A program made the translations under genes and the position numbers. Below the pieces are notes generated by a model that saw only the letters and a program-made list of their open reading frames with translations, was not told where the DNA came from and did not search any database. Below are positions 54,936-63,591 of a stretch of 64,000 nucleotides of DNA, in pieces. The stretch comes from Prevotella sp. 10(H) (GTDB taxonomy: Bacteria > Bacteroidota > Bacteroidia > Bacteroidales > Dysgonomonadaceae), in the NCBI RefSeq assembly GCF_000711235.1, contig NZ_JOMI01000001.1:372001-436000 (forward strand), written 5' to 3'. Numbering within the stretch: position 1 is the stretch's first letter; the number at the start of each line of letters is the position of its first letter.

Positions 54936-55796
54936 TTATGACATCTTATGTTCCATTTTTTCCTCCCTATCCATTTTGAGTATTAGCACACTGCGCAGCT
55001 TATCCAAAAAAGCCGTCCTTGACTTACGGATACATAACTCGAGGAATGTGCGCGATGGATTGCCTCCCAGATCCACATTAAACACATTTTCAAAATAGGC
55101 GGATACTTCTTTGAGCGTTGTTCTCCCATGGTTGAAAACACCGGCTTCGATAAGGGCGTAGGTTAGTTCCACCAGGTCGGACTTACTGCCTGTCCAGCTC
55201 AGCTTGCTCTTGGGATAGTTGTTTTTTGCCAGTCCCAGGGTTAATTCGTCGGTTCTTGCCAGTTCGCCGTAGATATACTTTTCCAGTTTGTCGTTGGCCA
55301 GTATGCGGGTCATCTTCAGGTCGGCGGCAGTAGAGAATAAAGGGTCGCGTTCATGCGACAGGCAACCATGATAGAGGGTATGGTCCGTCTTTCCCCGCAG
55401 GAAGTACTGCCTGTCCATGGCTGTACCCTTCGAGCGGTAGTAACAATAAAAGGCTTCGTTCTTCTCGAAGAAGTCCGTGATGCGGAACAATTCCTTCTTC
55501 AGGTAGGTCTTCAGTTCGAGGCTCCTGCCGGCAGGGCGGTGGACTTCGAGGTTGTACATCTTCTGGTAGAAGACAAGGTCGCAGAAGAGCTTGGGCTTTA
55601 TCTCCTTGAAGAAGAGGATCTCTTCGGCTTCGTCCCTGAATTGATAATCGTGGATAAAAAAGCGGAGGCGGTTGAAGGCATCTTTCAACAGCGCGGTTAT
55701 CTCCGCGGCTTTTTTCAATGTGTCGGCGTCCATCTTCTCTATGGCAGATAAAGATGAGCCAACTTCCTGTTTAAGGGCTGTGGTAAATTGAATCAT
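54936..55796 (-). CDS. rteC: RteC-domain regulator
   Basis: The 286-residue protein matches RteC: a long helical N-terminal part and the conserved C-terminal SKSDLVELTYALIEAGVFNHGRTTLKEVSAYFENVFNVDLGGNPSRTFLELCIRKSRTAFLDKL. In CTnDOT, RteC switches on excision genes after tetracycline induction. No rteA/rteB or tetQ is in the window, so control here is independent of that cascade or relies on another locus. Confidence 0.85.
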   Translation of the reverse strand: MIQFTTALKQEVGSSLSAIEKMDADTLKKAAEITALLKDAFNRLRFFIHDYQFRDEAEEILFFKEIKPKLFCDLVFYQKMYNLEVHRPAGRSLELKTYLKKELFRITDFFEKNEAFYCYYRSKGTAMDRQYFLRGKTDHTLYHGCLSHERDPLFSTAADLKMTRILANDKLEKYIYGELARTDELTLGLAKNNYPKSKLSWTGSKSDLVELTYALIEAGVFNHGRTTLKEVSAYFENVFNVDLGGNPSRTFLELCIRKSRTAFLDKLRSVLILKMDREEKMEHKMS

Positions 55797-55998
55797 ACAT
55801 ACTTGTTTTTAAGTGAATATTTAGTTTTGGGACACGTCTGTCCCTTTCCTGACAATTACCGGTTCAATTTTTTTATCATAGAACAGGCATATAGCTATTA
55901 TTGCCGTTTCTTATTTACACATTACGGGTGACAAGTATAAAAGCGTTTAAGAATTTGTAACTTGTAACCCGTAATTATGCTAAGCATATGGTAACTTT

Positions 55999-57003
55999 TT
56001 AGTCGGCCGTACCGTTAAAGGCTCCACCCATTGTCCAGCCTTGGATTGTTCCCTTAGCCTCCACTTCGTTCTTTTTGACCGTTACGTTAAACGTATAGAT
56101 ATGCGCTGGTTTGAGTTCGGTAACCTGAGCATTCGCATCACCGACATTCTTACTCATCGTCCATGAATAGGTGTTTCCCCCGACGGTAAATTCTACAACG
56201 TGGCTGCCAGTAAATGTCACAGGTAACAAAATCGCCTCGTAATTGGTTGAAGACGGAACATTATAAGGAGTAATATCTGCCACATCTGCCTCATTGCTGA
56301 TAGCCGGACTTACCAAATCAAAATCGGCTGTGGTATTCATCCCTTTAATTTTTACGGTCATGCCGGTCAGATCAGCGACTCCCGCACCCTTTGTTACCTT
56401 AATAACTACTTTCGTCAGCTGATGGGAAAATTTCATATCCACAGCTGTAGTGCCCTGCGACTTGTCATAGCCTGCTCCTGATTTATCTGCAGTAGCGTAT
56501 AATAGGTCGATAGCCGACTGGTTGGTCTGTGTTGCAACGTTTATCGGATATTTGAAATCCGTCAACGTGCTTTTGTAAGGATGGTAGGCGATAAAATCTG
56601 CCTTATCGCCGTTTACCGGATAAAAGATAGGCGATGATATAGCGGTAAATGCGGTAGACATTCCCGTATCTTTCGCTTTATATTCGACATTATCCGCACC
56701 TTCGAGGATATTAGCGGCAGAAAGAGCCTGCCCGTGCTTTACCATAAAGATACCCACCGGATCGTTTTGATCCCATGTGCTGCCAACATTTCCACCCACC
56801 TTCGGCGTGGCGGCATTTACCCCCGAAGAGAATAATACCCGTCCGTCGTTCACCTCCGGTGTGTTGTCGTCGTCGCTGCTGCACGAAGCGAATAAGAGTG
56901 CTGTAACCGCTAATGCTGATAAAAATTTTGTTTTGCATAAATTACTCACGCTCGGCAAACCCAAACGGGTTTGTCTTTGCTCTTGTTTACTCATAATTTT
57001 CAT
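55999..57003 (-). CDS. fimbrillin-family protein
   Basis: The 334-residue lipoprotein (lipobox LLFASC) carries the fimbrillin blocks GIFMVKHGQALSAANILEG, IFYPVNGDKADFIAYHPYK, DLLYATADKSGAG, MKFSHQLTKVVIKV and IYTFNVTVKKNEVEAKGTIQGW. Lipidated pilins are cleaved and assembled outside the cell in Bacteroidetes type V fimbriae. The N-terminal KQEQRQTRLGLPSVSNL is encoded by a repeat shared with the gene at 61732, so the mature protein begins after it. It lies downstream of two fimbrillin-FGE fusion genes. Confidence 0.75.
   Translation of the reverse strand: MKIMSKQEQRQTRLGLPSVSNLCKTKFLSALAVTALLFASCSSDDDNTPEVNDGRVLFSSGVNAATPKVGGNVGSTWDQNDPVGIFMVKHGQALSAANILEGADNVEYKAKDTGMSTAFTAISSPIFYPVNGDKADFIAYHPYKSTLTDFKYPINVATQTNQSAIDLLYATADKSGAGYDKSQGTTAVDMKFSHQLTKVVIKVTKGAGVADLTGMTVKIKGMNTTADFDLVSPAISNEADVADITPYNVPSSTNYEAILLPVTFTGSHVVEFTVGGNTYSWTMSKNVGDANAQVTELKPAHIYTFNVTVKKNEVEAKGTIQGWTMGGAFNGTAD
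56939..56991 (-). repeat. coding repeat copy, KQEQRQTRLGLPSVSNL
   Basis: CGCTCGGCAAACCCAAACG and TTTGTCTTTGCTCTTG occur here and at 62637-62690 in the 5' ends of two otherwise unrelated lipoprotein genes. The unit contains CAAACCCAAACGGGTTTG, a palindrome. Confidence 0.7.
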
Positions 57004-57135
57004 AATTTGTTTTTATTAAATGGTTTATAAATAGTTATTTTAAGCCTTTAGCTATTAGCTTTTTCATTGTTTATTTTTTTCGTCCTCTTCACCCCGTACG
57101 GGGTGACTAAGAGGGACTGTTCTTTTTTTCCGCTG

Positions 57136-57150
57136 ACCGGCTACGCCGGT
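57136..57150 (-). other. hairpin downstream of variable region 1
   Basis: ACCGGC TAC GCCGGT (6-bp stem, 3-nt loop) about 85 nt past the stop codon, at the same relative place as in the second fusion gene. DGR target genes of other bacteria have a GC hairpin after the homing site. Confidence 0.5.
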
Positions 57151-57234
57151 ATTTTTTTTCTCGCCTGCCTTTTTCGCTGCGGTCGTCCCTCCCTTGCCCT
57201 TTGGCAGGCTCGCAGCTCAAGGTGGATGGATGAA

Positions 57235-59280
57235 CTAAGGGACGAAAACTACCCGGAAACCGAAGTTGATGTCAGCATTGCCGGGATTCGAGTCGTTACG
57301 ATAGGCAGAGCGACAGTACTGGGCGTCGCCGTACCAGTGGCCGCCACGCAATACGCGGTCGGCACCCGAAGTGGGACCGGTAGGGTCTGTTACAGGGTCA
57401 CTGGCATTTGTACTTCCATAATTAGCAGCATACCAATCCTGGCACCATTCAAAGACATTCCCGTGCATATCGTAAAGACCGTAGCTATTTGTATAACTTG
57501 AATAACTTCCTACTGCTTGGGTAGAACCTTTGTATATGCCACTTGCATTATATGATTGTTGCCCTCCGGCATCGTAATCATATATGTAACGCCCATCAAA
57601 ATTTGCCATATCACCTGTCAGTTTTTTACCCTCTCCAATTCCAAAAGGTAGCGTATTGGTTTCGATAGCCTTATTGGCATACGCACCACGGCATGCGTAT
57701 TCCCATTCGGCTTCGGTTGGTAAGCGTCCGCCTATCCATTTTACATATTCATATGCGCCATACCAGGTAACCCAGATTGCAGGGTAATCGTCTTTTCCGG
57801 ATGCGGGAACCCATGTGCTGCCATTCCAGTTCAACCCCCCATTAGCTCCCGTTCCGTTTCCTTCAAATACTAGTACCTGTCCATCATTATTCCCCCAGGT
57901 ACATTTACCGCCTGTCATATTTCCTCCCCAGCCTGGATTATATATATTAGTTTCTGCCTGCACTTTCTTATCATTCAAAAAAGCAGCATATTGTACATTG
58001 GTAACGGCATATTTGCCCATATAAAAATCATTTGTCAGGGTTACCTCATGCTGGGTTTCGTTAGTCTGGCGGTTCGGCTCAAACGTAGGGCTACCCATCT
58101 GAAAGATTCCCTTAGGAATGCGCACGGCTTCTATAATCTCTACATTTTCTTCGCCATTTTCCTTAGTATCCCAGTTGTTGATAATAGGTGTGGCGACAGT
58201 CACTCCTGTGCGATTGACTGTTATTTCGTATGTATATTCCTTGCCGCTTTTATAAGCATGGGCATCGGTATCGGGGATGTCGTATGTAAAGGTTTCCCCG
58301 CCGAGAGTAAAAGTCATCGTGCGCCCGGTATACTCATTCTCTGCCTGCGGTATAACCAATGCCTGATAGCTTGTGCCCGAACCGTTAGGGGCAATAGCTG
58401 CTACATTACCTTTATTATCGAATGTGCCGTCCGCCAGCTTAAAACCGGCAGTTGTCGGCATACCCGTAAAAGTTACCGTCATAGCTGCCAGTTCCGCATC
58501 TGTTACCCCTGTACCTTTTTCCATATTCAGTACAATGCGGCTAAGGGCATGCTTGAAGGTAAGGCTGACCGCCGTATTGTTTTTATTCTTACCCGTGGCG
58601 TCGTTGCTGTACAACAGGTCGATGGCATCAGGGTTGCCTTGTTTGCCTGTGCTTACATCCACCGGATATGTATAACCGGTAAGCGAGGCAACATACGGAT
58701 AGTAAGCGATAAAATCCACATTGCCCGACTGGGGGAGATAGATAATTTCATTGGCATTTGCCGGGGCGAAGGTTGCCGTTTCAGTTTCGCCGCTTTTTGG
58801 CGTAGCTTTATATTGTATATTATCCGCCTCTTCGGAGATATTAATCGAAGATAGAGGTTGCCCCATCTTCTTCATAAAGATGCCTACGAGGTCATCCTGC
58901 TCCCATTCATTGCCATTGGAAGCGGTCTTCAACCCTCCATTCTTCACTTTTCGTTCTTCACTCTTCGTTATCCTGAACGCCCTTGTTTCAAACCCGTCTT
59001 TATCCATATAGTCAGTATAAGGGATACCCGAAGGGGTGACGCCGGAAGTGCCGTTTACGGCTGCCGCTTTGGGTACGGCTATCCCCGTGGTTCCGGTCGA
59101 GAAGCTCACGGCTACGCGGTCGCCGTTATCGGCTACCGGGTCATCGTCCTGTGAACAGGAGAAGAGCAGCAAGGCAAGAAGCACCCCACCCGCCCCCCAA
59201 AGGGAGGATTTGGACAAAGTCCTGCTTAATAATTGTTTCATTCTTTTCATATTTTCTTTCAGTTTATATTTTTTTATCAT
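57235..59280 (-). CDS. fimbrillin-FGE fusion lipoprotein 1 (candidate DGR target)
   Basis: The 681-residue lipoprotein has a signal ending in LLFSC after a repeat-encoded LSKSSLWGAGG; an internal Met at 59250 is an alternative start. A fimbrillin-like domain covers about 90-375 (GIFMKKMGQPLSSINISEEAD, DFIAYYPY, LTFKHALSRIVLNM, YTYEITVN). A formylglycine-generating-enzyme/C-type-lectin-fold domain follows (about 385-681: RIPKGIFQMGSPTFEPNR, YAVTNVQYAAFLN, GGRLPTEAEWEYACRG, YGLYDMHGNVFEWCQDW, RVLRGGHWYG, GFRVVFVP). Fimbrial tip adhesin is the likely role. The last 40 codons are a candidate variable region (57251-57363). Confidence 0.8.
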   Translation of the reverse strand: MIKKYKLKENMKRMKQLLSRTLSKSSLWGAGGVLLALLLFSCSQDDDPVADNGDRVAVSFSTGTTGIAVPKAAAVNGTSGVTPSGIPYTDYMDKDGFETRAFRITKSEERKVKNGGLKTASNGNEWEQDDLVGIFMKKMGQPLSSINISEEADNIQYKATPKSGETETATFAPANANEIIYLPQSGNVDFIAYYPYVASLTGYTYPVDVSTGKQGNPDAIDLLYSNDATGKNKNNTAVSLTFKHALSRIVLNMEKGTGVTDAELAAMTVTFTGMPTTAGFKLADGTFDNKGNVAAIAPNGSGTSYQALVIPQAENEYTGRTMTFTLGGETFTYDIPDTDAHAYKSGKEYTYEITVNRTGVTVATPIINNWDTKENGEENVEIIEAVRIPKGIFQMGSPTFEPNRQTNETQHEVTLTNDFYMGKYAVTNVQYAAFLNDKKVQAETNIYNPGWGGNMTGGKCTWGNNDGQVLVFEGNGTGANGGLNWNGSTWVPASGKDDYPAIWVTWYGAYEYVKWIGGRLPTEAEWEYACRGAYANKAIETNTLPFGIGEGKKLTGDMANFDGRYIYDYDAGGQQSYNASGIYKGSTQAVGSYSSYTNSYGLYDMHGNVFEWCQDWYAANYGSTNASDPVTDPTGPTSGADRVLRGGHWYGDAQYCRSAYRNDSNPGNADINFGFRVVFVP
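57251..57363 (-). other. candidate DGR variable region 1
   Basis: Against region 2 (offset +2579) there are 16 base differences in 113 bp. Fifteen change an amino acid and fall at codon position 1 or 2 in 13 codons (for example GAC/TAC, TAC/CTC, GAC/AGC, ATC/AGC, TTC/ATC); ten of the fifteen have A in at least one copy. The single synonymous change is at the 3' end. Bases between variable sites are identical. Confidence 0.6.
59176..59240 (-). repeat. REP-like palindrome inside a signal-peptide region
   Basis: CCCCACCCGCCCCCCAAAGG and GACAAAGTCCTGCTTAATAA here match 62546-62605 in the anchor gene. A related GCCCCCCCACCCCCCATAGG lies at 61505-61530 in fusion gene 2. Confidence 0.7.
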
Positions 59281-59813
59281 AGTGCGTTTTTTAACTAAAA
59301 AGTAACAGAAGTAACGGTTTTAGCTATTAGCTGATAGCTTTTAGTCCTTAGCTTTCCATTTCTCTCTTCTTACTCTCTGTCATTGGCTTCGCTTTGCCCA
59401 ACTTTGTTTCTGACCATAGAGAAGGGGTCTCTTTTTTCTCAGCTATCGGCTAATAGCTTTTTCGACAAGTGATGCTTCGTCCCTCAGCATTACAACCTCA
59501 GGAGGGGCTGCTTTTTAACTAAAAAGTGACAAAGGTTACACTTTTTCCACTTTTTTGTCATGTAACTTTTTTGTTGCAGTGCATTCGTTATCCGCCTATT
59601 CTTACACTGACCTGTCCCAGCATTTTCAAATCTTCAAATTCGCTAATTTTCAAATTGATTTCGGCTTCGCTAAGCATTTTATATATAGATAAATGGATTC
59701 CAATTTCGTTATCCGGCTACGCCGGTATTCATTTTTTTCTCGCCTGCCTTTTCGCTGCGGTCGTCCCTCCCTTGCCCTTTTGGCAGGCTCGCGGCTCAAG
59801 GTGGGTGGATGAA
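59281..59813. other. repeat-rich gap between the two fusion genes
   Basis: It contains TTTTTAACTAAAAAGTxAC twice (59285 and 59511), an AAAAAGTGACAAA / TTTTTGTCATGTAAC inverted arrangement at 59522-59575, AGCTATTAGC repeats (59319-59352, 59440-59460) and a TTCAAATCTTCAAATTCGC block (59625-59655). A TTTATCTATATATAAAATG site occurs on the minus strand at 59696-59678 before a 29-codon frame of uncertain reality. Probably promoter and operator region of fusion gene 1, plus the conserved tail of gene 2. Confidence 0.4.
59713..59725 (-). other. hairpin downstream of variable region 2
   Basis: CCGGC TAC GCCGG, about 89 nt past the stop of fusion gene 2, embedded in ~100 bp that match the tail of fusion gene 1 (including CTCGCCTGCC, TTTTCGCTGCGGTCGTCCCT and CCTTGAGCTGCGAGCC-type sequence on the coding side). 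Confidence 0.5.
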
Positions 59814-61601
59814 CTAAGGGACGAAAACCACCCGGAAACCGATGTTGCTGCTAGCATCGGCGGGATTCGCGCCGCTACGATAGGCAGAGCGACAGAGCCG
59901 GGCGTTGCCGTACCAGTGGCCGCCACGCAATACGCGGTAGGTACCCGAAGTTCCGAGGGGGTCAGTTACTGCACCGGAATCGTAATCGTAATCGCTCCAT
60001 CCATCCCATTTATCCTGGCACCATTCATAGACATTGCCGTGCATATCGTAAAGACCATAGCTATTGGCATAATTTGGATAACTTCCTACTGCCTGGGTAG
60101 AATTTGGATAATTATTTTCATTATCTTGATATTGCCCATTTTGATCTAAATCATACGAATATTGCCACCAAAAGTTTGCCATTTGATAGGTCAATTTCTT
60201 TCCATCGCCTATACCGAATGGCAAGGTATTTGTTTCGGTTGCCTTATTGGGATAATCGCCCCGGCAGGCGTTTTCCCACTCGGCTTCGGTTGGTAACCTG
60301 CCGCCTATCCACCGGGCATATTCATCCGCCCCGTACCAGGTAACATAAATCACCGGATGGCTTTCATAGCCGGATACGGGAACCCATTTGCTGTCGGCTG
60401 AATTCCAGTTCAAGCCCCAGTTGTAGCTTCCATTACTGTCTTTTATCAGGGTTTGCTCCCCGTCACTTGTAGTGGTGAACCTGCCGTTTTGTCCGATACC
60501 CTTTTCATTCAGAAAAGCGGCAAACTGCGCATTGGTCACCTGGTATTTACCCATCGTATAGGCTTTTGTCAGGGTTACATCGTGCTGGGTTTCATTGCTC
60601 GAGCGGTTCGGCTCGGTAGCAGGGCTACCCATTATAAACTTACCCGCAGGTATTATTGCCCCTTTATGTATATACGTCGGCATCTTTTGGGTAAAGAGTT
60701 CGGCTTTGTTCTTCGTCACAGCCAGTTCACTTGTCAGCCTTGGGCTTTCCATCAATAAGCCGCCGTTTGTTATCCGGCAGATGCTGAGCCCTTCCGCTAT
60801 GGTTTGCACGGGTATCAGGGCGCGGTAGGTATAACCTTCTATGTTGTACATCTTTATCTCTGCCGCTTCGCCCGATGCGGTTACGGCCTCCGTACCCAGA
60901 TTCAGGGTAGAGCCTGTCTTTACGTTGCGCAGCTTCACGGTCAGTTCTTCGTTGGGGTCAATCGCCCCTGTTTCGTTATCCAGCGTCATCTGCACCATTG
61001 CCAGCATATGTGTAAAGCTAAGGTTCACGGTTTCCCCTTTGGTATAGCCGCTACCGGAATTATTGTCTTTAGAGGTCATCAGGTCACTCAGGCTGTAGTT
61101 TGCCGCCGTGCTCTGGTCTGCTTTTACATTAAAAGTAATGGCGGTAGGGTCAAGGTTTGCATTATCTATATAAGGGTAGTAGGCATAGAAATCGTAATTT
61201 TGCCCGGTTACGTTTGGCCAAAAGATGTCGCCGCTCCATGTGCCGCCGTTATATTTCAGCTTCACATTATGGATAGGGTTGTTTGCCGATGCTAAAGCTT
61301 CACCATGCTTTACGGCAAAAACACCAATTTCATCCCCGTTTTCAAACACGCTTTTGAACAGGGCATCAGTGGCTATTTTCAATTTACTATCAGTTTGCGG
61401 TATTATTCCTATCTCAAAGCGGATGTCACTATTGCCACCTGTGGGAGTGGGATTTTGTCCGAGGTCGTCATCGCTGCTGCAAGAGAAAAGCAACAATAGG
61501 AGGAGCCCCCCCACCCCCCATAGGGGGGATTTCAGGCCTCCCCAACCCCTCCGAAGGAAGGGCTTTAGTGCCTTTAATAAGATATTTTCTTTTGTTTTCA
61601 T
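59814..61601 (-). CDS. fimbrillin-FGE fusion lipoprotein 2 (candidate DGR target)
   Basis: The 595-residue lipoprotein has signal and lipobox LLLLFSC after a repeat-encoded FLRRGWGGLKSPLWGVGG. A fimbrillin-like domain spans about 45-320 (GVFAVKHGEALASANNPI, DFYAYYPYI, DLMTSKDNNSGSG, LSFTHMLAMVQMTL). The FGE/C-type-lectin-like domain is about 325-595 (GKFIMGSPATEPNR, YQVTNAQFAAFLN, GGRLPTEAEWENACRG, YGLYDMHGNVYEWCQDK, RVLRGGHWYG). Paralogue of the gene at 57235. Outside the last 40 codons the two differ normally, with both silent and replacement changes. Confidence 0.8.
   Translation of the reverse strand: MKTKENILLKALKPFLRRGWGGLKSPLWGVGGLLLLLLFSCSSDDDLGQNPTPTGGNSDIRFEIGIIPQTDSKLKIATDALFKSVFENGDEIGVFAVKHGEALASANNPIHNVKLKYNGGTWSGDIFWPNVTGQNYDFYAYYPYIDNANLDPTAITFNVKADQSTAANYSLSDLMTSKDNNSGSGYTKGETVNLSFTHMLAMVQMTLDNETGAIDPNEELTVKLRNVKTGSTLNLGTEAVTASGEAAEIKMYNIEGYTYRALIPVQTIAEGLSICRITNGGLLMESPRLTSELAVTKNKAELFTQKMPTYIHKGAIIPAGKFIMGSPATEPNRSSNETQHDVTLTKAYTMGKYQVTNAQFAAFLNEKGIGQNGRFTTTSDGEQTLIKDSNGSYNWGLNWNSADSKWVPVSGYESHPVIYVTWYGADEYARWIGGRLPTEAEWENACRGDYPNKATETNTLPFGIGDGKKLTYQMANFWWQYSYDLDQNGQYQDNENNYPNSTQAVGSYPNYANSYGLYDMHGNVYEWCQDKWDGWSDYDYDSGAVTDPLGTSGTYRVLRGGHWYGNARLCRSAYRSGANPADASSNIGFRVVFVP
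59830..59942 (-). other. candidate DGR variable region 2
   Basis: Partner of region 1; product differs at 13 residues (for example ND versus SG after SAYR) while the scaffold RVLRGGHWYG, CRSAYR and GFRVVFVP is unchanged even at silent positions. Confidence 0.6.
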
Positions 61602-61731
61602 ATCGTTTATTTATTTTCTGTTTATTTAATCAATTACCTTGTGGCTTTGCCCGGTTCTCCTCTTAGGGGAGATTAAGAGGGGCTTCTCATGGCCTTGCTC
61701 AAAGCCTCCCCTTGGGGAGGTTGGAGGGGCC

Positions 61732-62697
61732 CTACCACGCTATCCCGCTGCTACCTTCCACCACTTTCCATCCTGTGATGGTCGCTTCAAAACCAGCTTC
61801 CACAGGCGTATTCAGGTCGGCAGTCATTGTCAGAGGCTTATACTTATCCGTATTGAAGTTCGAAAGCTTGGCAGTTACATCGCTCTCCACCGTTTGCACC
61901 TTTCCATCGTTGAAAGTAAGTGTTAAGGTTAATAGTTGTGTCTGATTGGAAAGTCCCAGCAAACGGACGGTAGCCGTCAGCTTATCGCCATTGCGTGTAA
62001 AAGCGGGAACAACGCTCAGGTTATCCCCTGTATAAGTATTCGTTTTAAAGTCCATGCCGTTAGCCATCCCGCTCAATGTGGCTTCTGTGGATTCGATTCT
62101 TGCCGGGTCGCCCTCTTTTATTGTCAGTTCGATGGTCAGCTGGCGCACCTGCTGCACTATGGCGGCGGTCACGGTTTTTTCTTTATCTGCTTCATAGGTT
62201 ATATCTCCTATGTAGGTAAAGAGCCATCCCGGCTTCGGGTCAACGGTGTTGTTTTCAGTTGCAACTTTTACCGTCGTGCCGCTTGGCGTTATCTTCTCCG
62301 CCGTATTGTACATCAGCAGGGGATAGGTGCCTGCCTCCAGTTCGGGCAAGACATTGGTATTCTTATCGAATGTCGATTCTTCACCATTGAAGATGGCAGT
62401 ATAGGTTGCCGGTATGTCGATTCCTGCCGAGCGTTTCGACCAGTCGGTAATAAGGGTTATCTTGCCTTTTGTGGGTTGTGGCGGCGTTACCGGCATATCT
62501 TCGAGGTCGATAAGGGTATCGCAGGAAGGGAAGATGAGGAGTACCAACAGGAGCCCCCCCGCCCCCCGAAGGGGGGATTTGGACAAAGTCCTGCTTAATA
62601 ATTGTTGTATTGTTTTCGCGCCTATGCTGCGCAAATTACTCACGCTCGGCAAACCCAAACGAGTTTGTCTTTGCTCTTGCTTAATCGTAATTTTCAT
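61732..62697 (-). CDS. FimB/Mfa2-like or DUF5119 fimbrial anchor lipoprotein
   Basis: The 321-residue protein has signal and lipobox LLIFPSC after the repeat-encoded LSKSPLRGAGG and, before that, KQEQRQTRLGLPSVSNL. The mature part has two beta domains: about 75-180 (KITLITDWSKRSAGIDIPATYTAIFNG..LEAGTYPLLMYN) and 185-320 (VRQLTIELTIKEGDPARIESTEATLSGMANGMDF). This is the layout of FimB/Mfa2 or DUF5119 proteins that anchor or cap fimbriae. It follows DUF3575, a usual partner. Confidence 0.65.
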   Translation of the reverse strand: MKITIKQEQRQTRLGLPSVSNLRSIGAKTIQQLLSRTLSKSPLRGAGGLLLVLLIFPSCDTLIDLEDMPVTPPQPTKGKITLITDWSKRSAGIDIPATYTAIFNGEESTFDKNTNVLPELEAGTYPLLMYNTAEKITPSGTTVKVATENNTVDPKPGWLFTYIGDITYEADKEKTVTAAIVQQVRQLTIELTIKEGDPARIESTEATLSGMANGMDFKTNTYTGDNLSVVPAFTRNGDKLTATVRLLGLSNQTQLLTLTLTFNDGKVQTVESDVTAKLSNFNTDKYKPLTMTADLNTPVEAGFEATITGWKVVEGSSGIAW

Positions 62698-62809
62698 ATA
62701 TTGTTATTTTAGCTTTTAGCCATTAGCTGATAGCTATTAGCTTTTTGTTATTACTTCTGTATTTTTTTTCGTTGCTTTGCTAAGCCTCCCCTAGGGGAGG
62801 TTGGAGGGG

Positions 62810-63382
62810 CTACATCTTCCACACAAATGTCACACTCACTCCCGTAGGCCCCCAGTAGCCGTTCGATGATTTGGCTTTGATACGGTAGTCATGTCCGTCG
62901 ATACGGTTGTACTCTTCCTTGTCGTGCAGATAGAGATAACCCAGCGACAGCCCGAGGTCAACCATCAGGTTGCGTCCGCAGTAGAACTGGTGTCCGAGGG
63001 TTAGTCCTCCACCCATGTATTTCCCCTGATTCCCGGTCAGGTTGTATTCGCCCATAGTGTATTGAAGGCCGATATAATTGTTTTTCAGGCTGCCGGTGTA
63101 GTAGCGTACCTGTGGTGCAACATTCCATACATGCCAGTAGCGGTTTTGGGTGTTCAGTTTCCAGTGCGCATAACCGCCTTCGACCAACAGGCCGAGGTTG
63201 TCCGTGGCTTTGTATTCCGCTCCAAGGTTCGGGGTTAACAATAGCCATGAGGCAGCGTTGGTGCGCAGGCTCAGGCTGCCTTTAGGGAAATAGGTTTGTT
63301 CTGCTTCTTTGTTTTCCTGGGCATTTAAGGAAGGAAAGCATAATAGCAGTAATAAGATGAAGGTAATAATCTTCTGTTTCAT
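62810..63382 (-). CDS. DUF3575 outer-membrane protein
   Basis: The 190-residue protein has a signal peptide (ends SLNAQ) and a beta-barrel-like sequence of the DUF3575 family (SLSLRTNAASWLLLTPNLGAEYKATDNLGLLVEGGYAHW, GLTLGHQFYCGRNLMVDLGLSLGYLYLHDKEEY). These small outer-membrane proteins accompany fimbrial operons in Bacteroidetes. Gene order DUF3575, anchor, fimbrillins is conserved with known fimbrial loci. Confidence 0.8.
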   Translation of the reverse strand: MKQKIITFILLLLLCFPSLNAQENKEAEQTYFPKGSLSLRTNAASWLLLTPNLGAEYKATDNLGLLVEGGYAHWKLNTQNRYWHVWNVAPQVRYYTGSLKNNYIGLQYTMGEYNLTGNQGKYMGGGLTLGHQFYCGRNLMVDLGLSLGYLYLHDKEEYNRIDGHDYRIKAKSSNGYWGPTGVSVTFVWKM

Positions 63383-63388
63383 ATGATA

Positions 63389-63586
63389 TTATTTAGGATT
63401 TGTCTGTTTATCAGGATAATATTTCAGATGGGTATTTTCATGTAACAGGAAAGCAATGGTCTTTCTCATCTTATTTACCCGGCGATGATAAAAAACGATC
63501 CTTACTGTCAAGGCGACGATAATTACTGATAAGGCTATGATGATTATATATGGAGTCTCCATTATTTCTTGTTTTTTGTTTATCAT
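63389..63586 (-). CDS. small single-span membrane protein 1
   Basis: The 65-residue protein has a transmembrane helix (about 9-28, IIIALSVIIVALTVRIVFY) and a basic cytoplasmic or periplasmic tail (HRRVNKMRKTIAFLLHENTHL). It starts 6 nt upstream of the DUF3575 gene end and so belongs to the same operon. It resembles the next two small proteins. Confidence 0.6.
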   Translation of the reverse strand: MINKKQEIMETPYIIIIALSVIIVALTVRIVFYHRRVNKMRKTIAFLLHENTHLKYYPDKQTNPK

Positions 63587-63591
63587 TTTTC

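Noticed and set aside
59588-59680. 29-codon frame behind a TTTATCTATA-like site on the minus strand
   Set aside because: The frame largely consists of the TTCAAATCTTCAAATT repeat common in Bacteroidetes gaps; single match to the motif may be chance.
57251-59942. Template repeat and reverse transcriptase of the DGR within the window
   Set aside because: No third copy of the variable-region sequence and no protein with RT motifs (YxDD) is present here.
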